Origin: Nectonema munidae
Lineage: Eukaryota > Nematomorpha > Nectonematoida > Nectonematidae
DNA: 64,000 bases
Direction of reading: 5' to 3'
NCBI GenBank assembly: GCA_030549495.1
Contig: JAUIRK010000570.1
Coordinates: forward strand, 1 to 64,000
The translations under genes and the position numbers were made by a program. Position 1 is the first letter of the stretch. The number at the start of each line of letters is the position of its first letter. The notes below the pieces were generated by a model. It did no database searches, was not told the origin of the DNA, and saw nothing but the letters and a program-made list of their open reading frames with translations. Positions 26,701 through 37,800 of the stretch are shown piece after piece.

Positions 26701-29700
26701 CAAGCCAGGTTCATATCAAAAAATTGGTTAGGTGGATTGATTCTCTGTATTGAAATGCAGTGTTGTTCAAAATTCAATTAAAAATTTTTAGCAACGAAAT
26801 GTTACCAAGCTAGAATAGTAACACAGAAAAACAAAGAATCGTCTTATATAATCTTCATATTATCCCTACACATATTCAGTCAGTAAAGTAAATTATTTGA
26901 AAATATGTTTAGGACATGGGTCGCCGTGAATTTAAATTTGGCTATTTTAAATAGAAATTGAAGGTTTGAAATTTTTGGAACAAAAATGGCTAAAAACCTT
27001 AAATTTATATGAATTAGCTATTCCATTCCCTAAGTTATACGCGATAAAATACATGAAAATGAAATTATTTCTACTAAATTTTCTTAACAAAAAAGCTTAA
27101 GAAAAGTGTGAAAACATTGCAAAATATTCAAAGCAAACATGATAAAAAAAACTAAAATATTAAATAAAATGATAATCTAAGTATAAAGATGCTATATATT
27201 TGATTGTTCAAATTATATTTAGTAAATATAATAAGGACATTTTTGCTAACTTGTGTATTCTATTACACTAATTCAGTTGCAGTAATTAATAGGGATAACA
27301 AAGTTAAGCTTTAATTTATGGAGAATGCTTTCTTATATAGTTATATGATATAAAGAATATTTTGCCGTTGAAAAGTGTATGGGATCTTGTTCAAATTACT
27401 GCTTCTGATCAATTATTATAGCTCAGATTTGCATTACATTTTGATTTTAAATATTCATTCTTGAGTATTGGTGGGGTGGTAAATGTCTTAGAAACATTGA
27501 AAAACCAGTCGCTTGAAAGAACGGAGCCTGTATAATGTATATGTATAAAAGCGTGTATTATATCTATATTTCAACTTAAAAAGCAAAATGAACGCACCTC
27601 GATATTTGTTATCAAATGCATCCAAAGTCAAACTTGGAGGAGGGTGAGGAAGACTTTCCAGGTTTGGCGAAGTCATTTTACTCTTGAATAAATCAAAATG
27701 CTCAGAAGCAACGACTCCACTACTCTCTTCTTTGTTTCTGTTACTGCCTTGTAGCATGACGTCGCAATCGAAAGACATAACGGGAAAAAGATTGGCGACA
27801 AGTAAGGAAGCGGGGAGAGGGGGAGGGATGGGGGGCAGTTGTGAGAAACATGATTGGTCACGGCTATCACGCTCATGATCAGTATACGTCTTTTCACTCA
27901 GGGCAGGAGTTGTTATGTTTTCGGAATACCGATTCTCACAACTTTGTGTGTAAAAAGGGAATTGATTAAAGAGGTGATTCTTTTGATTAGTTGGGAAACT
28001 ATTGCTGTTATCATAGTTCTTGCTAGTATACAGACAAGGATTGCTAAATTTGGAGAGATAGAGAGAGGGCTCTTGTGTTGCTTCCTGCTTTGTCGAATTT
28101 AGGATGTAGATGTTGTTATTGTGATTTATATTCACATTTGTTGTGTTATTGATAGACAAGGAAGAGGCAGTATTATAGTTCAGAGATAAGTGCGCAAAGG
28201 AGTCATCACTTTTCACGTCATACATATTTTTTTGGTTGTTGCTTGTAGCCTTTAAGGTTGAATATAGGCAAGGTTGAGTCTAAATAAAGCATAGAAGAAA
28301 GATATATTATTGAAGGATGACATTTGATCAACTTAAGGCTATTACAAGATTATTTTATATTTTGGTTCAAGGATTATTTACACGGGGGTAAACAACGTTA
28401 GTTAAATAATTTATTTAAGTAAGTGTTATATTGTTGGTTACCAGGTGACGCTGCATGTACATTGTACAATCTGTTATTTTGTAGTTTCAATGACAAACCA
28501 TATAATTATTGCATTTAAATGAAAAAGTAAAGGAATTAGTAGATCTGTTTAATTTCTCATACTTTTGCCTTCATAAATTCGAATCACTAAAATAGAACTT
28601 TTTTGGGATTCCTCTTTTTACTTTGGTCAAATAGCAAGCGGTTATTCTCACCTTCTAGTCTGCTATAAGTTTCAATTTATGACTATTTTTACATTTTAAA
28701 TATGATAAAATTTAATATGCTATTTAAATATGCTGTTTTTATGTGTTTAGTCTTATAAATAAAACTGATGTTTAAATTGTTTGAAAGATTTACTTACAAA
28801 CAAAAGAGATTCCCGTGTTTTCTTTTTTAATTTAGAAACATATTACACATATACTTGCTATTGAGTAGAAAAACATTTCTGCAATATACAAGCGAGAATA
28901 AAAATAACACAAAGCATTTATGAATAACCAACTATTGCAATGTCTCATTTTCTTTCTTTTCTAAGAAGGTAAAAAAATCAATTATAAAAACGCTATAATG
29001 GTCGAATTTTCAAATGTGTTTACTTATGTCACAAACTTTTTCGAATAGTCAAAATTTATTCAAGAAATGTTTAGGCATAATTGGTTCGATTATAGTGAAA
29101 TTTTATTGGCTAAAGCAAAAAACTAGTCAAAACTTTTTATTCTATCAAATCAGAGAGTTAGTGTACCTTTTCCGGTGAATATAGATAGGACTAGTTACTA
29201 AAGTCAAATTTACTATTTTGCTCTGGAGATAATATTGCAGGTTATATATAAAGAAGAAAGGACCTTATTGTTTGATTTAATTCTTAGGATTTTTGGCGTA
29301 TCTACCGCTTCGTCAATTTTCTTAATGCAGGATACAACCTCTTATATGACATGAAAAATTGTATTTCATGAAGGGCATTGCAAAAAAATAGCATGCAAGA
29401 TTACTGTTGTCTCACAGTATAGAATGTGCTCCCATTTAAATGAGTGACAGTGGGATATAAATTTCAAAAGAGTGACCTCTCTCTTAGTTACACGAGAGAA
29501 ATTACCTTAAAGCGAACATGAACAGCGATAATCAACTTACTCATCGGCTATACTTTTTACGTTTAAGTTCAACAGATGTAAACAACTATGAGGGGAAAGA
29601 TTTCAATAATGAAAAAATAAGAATTTTAACTATACTTCGTGTCACGGCAATGTCACTCCATCTTTATGTCACAGGACACTTCTAAGCGATGTCACTCTTT

Positions 29701-31815
29701 CGAAACAGACCCTACGGTATAATATGCTTCTCACATCTATTCTAAAGCTAAAATTAGGTTGGGAAAAACTTATTCAAGGTGAGCATATCTTTCCCTCTAG
29801 AATGTAGAAAATTACTGTGATCAGTAGCGTACATAGGCTTAGTGCCGAATAGGGACATTTGGCCACGCCATCCACTCTCTATTTTCCTTGCCTTTTTAAT
29901 AGAAATTTTAAAAATTAAATTTTCAAGTTATATTAAACACAAAATAAAGTCAACAGAATATTTAACAACTTCTATAAGTACTAAAAGTTAAACAATATAT
30001 GTAAGATAAGATGTGAAAATACGCAGTGTTGGTGTTCATCAAAGATCAGTTTTATCGTCGCTTTTGTTAGCTATAGTAGTTGATGTTGTAAGTTCAACTA
30101 TTGAATATGAAATGTTAGAAAGTACCTACATGAAGATGACTTAGTTATTTAGGCAAATACATTAGGAGAGTTGGAAAATTTTTTGAAGCTAAAAGTTGAA
30201 CATCAATTTGAAGAAAACTAAAGTGTTTCAAGCAAGTGGTGAAAAGCAAGAAACTCAATTTTTAAGGAAAGATCTTTGTGGTATTTTCAAAAACGAGTGA
30301 TCAGAAGCTCTATCAAGTGTGTTAAATGTTTTTAATAGATTCATGCCAGATGTGTACGGGTGAGAAAAGTAAATTGAAAAATGTCAAACAATTTTTCTTG
30401 TAAAAATTGTATGGAAGATGAAATCATTCTGGTGGATAAATGTAAAGCTACGATATCAGGTGTTGGTAAATCGTTTTTCTTACCTTGGAGATGAATTGAA
30501 TAGTGAAGGATGATGCGAAATTGCAGTAACAAAAAGACGCAGATTAGGTTGGCTCAAATTCAATGAGCTATCTTCTGTTTTGTTTGGAAAGAATTTACCA
30601 GTGAAATTAAAAGACCAAATCTAGAGCTTGAATAAGAGGAGTAATAGTTTATGTCTCAGAAACCCGGATCATGGAAACTCTCGAAGAAAGCATCATTCAA
30701 AGAACAGAAAGAGCTATGCGAAGAAAGATTTATGGGCTAAAAATTCCAATGAAAATTAATATAATGGGCTAAGGAAAAAGTAGGCATAGAAGAAGATATT
30801 GTGCAATTTGCATGAAGAAATAGTCTGAGTTGGCTAGGTCATGTTATAAGAAGCGACAATGAAGAGCGAATTACAAAAGCTTGGAATTTTGAAATTACTG
30901 GTAAAAGAAATAAAGAGCGACCAAAACGCACTTGCAAGGAAAAGCTAATGAAAGAAATTCGAAGGATTTGAATGGGAGAAGCAGATGCGCTTGATAGGAA
31001 GATGTGTAGGCGAGTTTTGTCAAGTGGTGCTCCCCTTGCGAAAAAGAGAATTTAACTTCGTTAAATAAATGACGATAATGAGGAAAACCGTCGATCTAAC
31101 ACTATCCGGATGAGCAAAGCCAATTACTATAAATATTAAGTGAAATGTTTTTTAATTAGTCTCCTTTCAATCTTAATGCATTAATCCTACAAAAGAGCTG
31201 AGGTTCGGGCAACAGAATAAATAAAAAAATTTTAAAAAAATAAAAAGAAGAAATAGATACAGTGGAATATTGTTTAGGATTTTGTTGTGTTGTGATCTCT
31301 AAGCTCTTAGGGCGAGAGTACTTGAGGTTCGGAGTAAGGGTGGCTTTGCCTTTGTGATCCCTCTCTATCCGATACAAGAGATGATCGTCAGGATGGGAAG
31401 TGAGAAGAGTCGGAAATTCACGAATGTGTGGCAGAGATATGTCGGAAGTGGAAATAGAATTGTGAACGAGGGCATCGCGTTCACCATTCGGAGATAACGT
31501 GGTCTTTGATAGCAAAACATTCTTTTCTCGTTCACTCAAAACATTCTATAGCAAAATGGAAAAATAAGACAAGACTCTTTTTTAAATACCAAGTCCATAT
31601 ATAGTGGTTTTCGGCCTACTTCTAGCGACTAGAAGTCCATCCTAAGGAATTTAAAAAATGAGATCGCGAAAAATAAATAAAAGTTTACCCAGAGTATACC
31701 TGAAGGCAGATATCAAAAAAGTTTAAAAAAAATCATAGTACTTCTTTATTAAGGATTTACTAATTTTGAATTAATGCTTAATAAAAATTCAATACATAAC
31801 AGAGATAAAAGAGTT

Positions 31816-31846
<31 letters not shown>

Positions 31847-34800
31847 CAAGTTTTCCTTATTCTCAATTTGGGATACCCCGTAGAAGAAAATACTAGTTCT
31901 GAAACAGATATCATTTTTTTCTTTTTAAAACCACAAACCTTAAGCTATTTTTTACTTTCATTAATTTTAAATTAATTGAATTCATCTTTAAAAGAAGCTT
32001 CTTTTTATACTTGATTTATTTTCACAAGATTGATAATTTTTTATAATTTTATTACCACATAACCAATAAGTATAAATTTATAATGTGATAATACAAATAA
32101 TGATTTGAGAAACACATTAGAGATAGGACTTATTGTTTTTAGAGAAAAATTGAAAAGACTGCTGTTGTCATGACAACATAAATATAGAAATTAGAAAATA
32201 TTTAAATATATTAGAATTAAAGCAAAATATTTTTACGATTGACAGATTGGAAAAATACACTTGAAAAGTTGAATGATGAGAAAACAAAGATTAAGAAAGC
32301 ATGGGGTAGAAAAAAATTATTCAATCAAATTCTCAAAAATATAAAATTATCAATTTTAAAAGAAAAATTCCTACATTTTATCTTAATAAGTTTTATTAAA
32401 AGGACATTACTAGCATACTATATTGCATTTTATAATGTTGGTTGTCACCAGGCTTGTGGAGTCGAACGTTTTGAGGAGTCGGGATCGCAATAATTATTCC
32501 GACTGCGATTTTAAATATGATTATGTTCATAATTGCTAAATTAAAAAAATCAATTCATACATACTCTCTTTAATGTCAAACATTGCAAAAACAAAACATA
32601 AAAATTGTTTATCATTTTAGTCTAACGTTGGATTTTTGCAACTCATAGAAAAATGGCAAAAAAATCAATAAAATTAAATAATGAACACCTTTTATTTAAT
32701 AAAAAATACTTTGTAAAGAAACAAAGCTGTTTATGAGTAGAAAGTTTTGAAAAAAAATTTTAAATAGTATAGACCAGTGTTTCCCAAACTGTGTGTCGCG
32801 ACACAGTAGTGTGTTGCAAAAACTTTCCAAGTGTGTCGCGAGATTTTTTAGAAATAATAAAAAGATACAGTTATCCCTCAATTAAAACGCGGTTCAATTA
32901 TTAAATTTTGAAAACTTTCCGTTTTTAATTTGTTTTATTTTTTTCATTTTTTTAGAAAATTATCTTTTTCATTTCATTTTTCTGAGCATTTTACTCAAAA
33001 AAATTCCTATTTTTTGCTTCATTTTTAATTAATTTTTTTAGTGTGAAGGTTTAACCAGATTAAATTATTTTTTTTATTATTAGATTATCATAATTTTTTT
33101 ATTGAATGTAATTCAATTTTTTTTTTAAGTTTGCGAGTTTGCCCGTCGTCTTTGGACCCTCGATGGAATTCAAATTTGTTCTCGAAAGCAAGTTCATTTG
33201 TCACGCTGAATAAAATTTTATTGTTTCTGTTGTTGCTTGTTCGCCCAGTTTCCTTCTGTTGCTACTTTAATCTAATGTTTAATGGATTACAAGGATACTG
33301 TTAATTATAATACTTCACTTAATTGTTTTTTTGAAATATTTGCTTGGTGGTGTGTCGCGAAATTTTTCTATGTAAAGAGTGTGTCGCGGCTCAAAAAAGT
33401 TAGGGAAACACTGGTATAGACAATAATTTGAAAATCATTTTGAAGGGAATGTAAGAAAGATAAACTACACATACAAACCAATAAAACATTTTAATAGATT
33501 ATGTTGAAGAAAATAGGTCAAACTTTTTGCGTTGCAACATAAACTAGAAGCGTATAAGATTCAGGACATCTTTCAATGACTATCTAAAATCGACATTAAC
33601 AAGCGACCTTGAAATATGGTACATGTCATCGCACTGTTTCTAAGGCAATTTGGCATAATTTGAAATTGAAGACATAATATTTGAAACGGAAAAATTGATG
33701 TTGCATAATTTAAGTTGGAAGCGGAGTTGAAAAATATTTTCCCAACTCCACAACCCTGGCTGTCACTCATACGAGCCTCATTTAATTTAAATCCGAAACT
33801 ATACTAACAATTATATCCTCTTTTTAATTGGTGATAATTTCTAAATAAAGCTTATTCTTAAAATGTCAAAAAAGTAAGTAAATTTTAAACGGGCATATGT
33901 GAAGTGTGAAGTGCTGAGTTAAATTCTGTTTGCTCAAATTGCGATATCTGTGTTCATCTATTAGAAAATTCAAGGAAAAGCTATCTTGGAAAAATATATA
34001 AAAATTTCGTTATAGATTATCTTCACGGATGAGAGCATATCATCTCTGTACTTTATTTAATATGAAGTATAAAAAAATTGTTTTGATTCAAAGAATATAA
34101 TTAAACAATGACACATTAAAAATGGAAAAGAAAAGTTAGACAGTATGCTTTGGTTTAGTAGCAAATTGTGATATTTTTTAACTACAATGAACATATCTAA
34201 ATTTGATGGTTATAAGGGATGGTATGGTATATAGTCGCGGTGATAGAAATGTGGAAGGAGGTTTATTTCTGAGAGTGGGAATTTATGGAGCAACACGAAT
34301 CAGACTACCGCATTTCTAGACGTGCAGTCCACCATACAATATAAAGTAATGACAAAGCTTACTTTTCTCTTAGTTTTGCCCACTTTTTGACTCTTCATCA
34401 TATCCTCTTTCCAAAGATCAAAGAAGTAGCTAGGATTTGTGTAGAACTTAAGAGAGCTTTTATTATCATCCCTGAGGGAATATGAGTATAGAAAAAAAGA
34501 AGTGTAGCGAGATAGCAGGAAGATAAACCTAAAGGCATCCAACAAGTGTAATGGTGGAGCTCCATTGCAACTATTGACAAGATTTTGAAAAGGTACTGGC
34601 GCGGATTCAAGATTGAAGATTTGCTGATCAATGTGTACGCTTATAGGATTAGCTTCGTTACATAAAACTACGTTTATTCCTTCATCTTAAATAAAAAAGC
34701 AACGTACAGTAAAGGCCTAAACAAAAAAACAATTCCCCAACACTTTCATTGCAAGCACTTTAACCCTAAGGAAGATTGTGACACCAGCGTTCCAAGAAAT

Positions 34801-37800
34801 GAAAATACTCTGCTTTAGATATATTAAATTCCATTAAAAAAGAAAGCAGGCGATTATTCCTCAAAATTGCGGTTCTCAAAGTGTTAATCACTGTAGTTAT
34901 GCTTAGACCAGTGTTGTCAAAATTACGGCCTGCGGGCATTCTCAAATGCAGCAGAAGCCTCGTTTGAATGAGAGTAATATAAAGCACAATTATAGACTAC
35001 TGTCACTCATGAATTCTACCCTACATTAGTAATTGAAAATATTCATCTTAACACATTTTTAACCTGTTTTGTTAAATGTGCTTGTTTTGTATCGGCATCG
35101 AAATCATTACTACACTTTTCAATTTCTTGAAATGAATAGTAGCTATGTTAGGTTGAATTAGCATGGTTGATCTGCATTTAAAATCTAAAACATTTCAAGT
35201 TTGAACTTTTCCTTAAAATTGTGTGTAACATATAAAATACAAATTTTTATTTTTAACTTAAAATTTTGTTCGAGAATAAAAAATTAGATGTTTTGAATTT
35301 TTAGAAATTTTTTTAAATTAATTTATGGTCATAGACATAAGCGAAAAATCTTAAACAAAATCTTTTAAATGTGTAAGCAAATTTTCAAAATCAGGAACAC
35401 CAGAATCACCCTTTTCTGAAAATCTAAATCTTACAAAATTTTGGTATAGTGTCATCACTAATGGCGAGAAGGCAAAAATTTTCCACATCATTATTGACTG
35501 TGTTCATTCATATGTTATTGAGTAGAAATACATTTTCCTTATATCATCCATTTGATATTAAAATGAAATGAAACTTTTTTGACAAAAATATAGTGCAAGC
35601 AAATTGATCAAAAAATTTATAGGGAAGAAGCCAAAATTTTGTACGAGTTAATTTAACTTTGTTATTTAAGAATTATTATTCAACATTACACGTATACCCA
35701 ATTATGAGCATGAACAATCAAAGAAAAATTGCTTAGCATGTTATTAAAATTAAGTCAAAAAAGGAGTTAAATTTGAAATAAACGTTGACAATTAAATTTA
35801 GATTGTGAAAAAAGAGTCCTATGCATTTCTAATAATAATAATAATAATAAAAATGGAGACTCGTAGAAGATAATCTTATCCTGGCTTCAATTTATCGAAA
35901 TTCCCTATTAAGGCTTCATTTTTCGATGTAGATGAAAACATCGCATAGTACCTTTGAATATTCTACCATCATATTAATGTACATCTTTCCAAAGGGATTC
36001 CGTTTGCATATATTACAAGAAAGTTGTTTTTGACTCTGAACTCAAAATATAGGAAAAATTGATCCATGATTTCAAAACCTTACTTGCTTGCAGAGGCCTC
36101 ATTTCATGAGGACTAGGGGACAGGGCCGTATTTAGATGGAGGGCACTTGCCCCGGGGCGCCATACCTGGGGGGGGGGGGGGGGGGGGGGGGGCATTTCAT
36201 TGCCACTGACGTCAACGCGGCAGAGATTAAGATGGAAATTGAGGACATTCAAATGTTTTTGAACCTCGAAAAAAAAACTGGCAAACGCTACTTGGTTACC
36301 TGCCATCGCACTCAGGACTCTGTGCGAAACTACAAGTGGTTCTGAGGATCATGCTGACAATTGGAACTTCTATTCATCCTGTGAAAGGATGCAAGCTAAA
36401 ATTTATTAAGTCCTACCTAAGGAGCAGTATGGGGCAAGCTCGCCTCTAAAGTTTGGCTCTTATGAGTATTGAGAAAAAAGTTCTCGATTGTGTTGATTTT
36501 GACGAAGTCATTAATATTTTGTTGCTGCTAAACACGAAAGTTGAACATCTAATAGAGACTGTCTTCGAATCAGTCAGTATATATCTAAATTATGTGGCTT
36601 AATAAAAAGCTGAGCATTTTTTTTCTAAATCACTTTTTAAGCCAGAATGGGGTGGCGATGAGTGAGAAAAGAAAGAGCAAGGGGTTCCATTCAGGATCTT
36701 TGCCCTGGAGCGCCACGATCCCTTGATACAGCACTGCTAGGGGATCATACTTTTCTTAACAGAATTCTAAACAGAAATTTTTAACAGTATATGACGACGA
36801 AAATGAAGATTGTGAAAAAACAGAAAGTTTGTTTCTTTCAGAAAGAACGATGAACTCTGAAATAAAAGTTTGATTTGGTAAAATTGAGAATGAAGATTTT
36901 TACATTGTAGCCACTTTTCTTGATCCAAGATTTAAAAGAATTTTTTTTACCGATTTTGAAGTAACAAATAAAGTTAAAAATTTTCTTTTAAATTTATATG
37001 ATGAGGATAAACTCGATAACAATGACAATGAAAGTAAAGTGTCAAGCTGCAAAAAAATGAGGAAAAGTGCTGATGAAGTTTATACTTCTTTGAACGATGT
37101 GATGGATTCTATTTTAAATTCTAACAGTGAAGAAGAAAACGAGGAAAAAAATGAAGATAATGTGGTTTGTAATGAAGAAATAATGAGGTATCAAAAAGAA
37201 AAAAGAATCAATGGCACAACTATTCAAAGCTTGGATTGGTGGAAAAACAAAGAAGAACAATTTCCCTTTTTATCCAAAATTGCATGTCAATATCTCACTT
37301 GTCCTCCTAGCACTGTTCAAAGCGAACAGCTTTTTAGTACGGCTGGAAATATTTATAATGACAAAAGAAAAAGGCTATTGGGAGAAAATTTGAAAAACTT
37401 ATTTATTAAGAAAAACTTACCCGTCTTAAACGGCTTCAGTTTTAAAACGCCCACTCACTTTTAATCTCTGACTTAGTAACAAACAAATCACTGAGCTTAA
37501 TCCTCAAAATAAAAAAGGCCTGACTTTTATACATTGTCTTCTATATAGGATGCTTAATTTTAAAAAAGTATTCACATCAAATTAATTTTAATCAAAACTT
37601 CATAAAATTGTTTTGTCTTTTAGATAATTTTTTTCATAGCACTTTTCACAAATAAAATAGTTTGTTGCTTTCCACTTTTTAAAGATGATTATTTAGAGGA
37701 AATGATATGAGAAGCAAGACTGCTGTTACGCTCTCTATCAGGAGTGGCTATAATGCGTGAAGCGGACCAAAAAACAACAGAAAGTGCTTGAAAATTAGAA

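Noticed and set aside
27684-28102. Plus-strand ORFs opposite WAVE exon 5
   Set aside because: They are antisense shadows of the WAVE coding exon.
29824-29880. hAT left end (CAGTAGCGTACATAGG)
   Set aside because: No partner end or target duplication found. Similar single ends at 34917 and 55270 were left uncalled for the same reason.
36013-36345. Polyproline and polyglycine proteins
   Set aside because: Both frames are created by the G run within the hAT deletion derivative.
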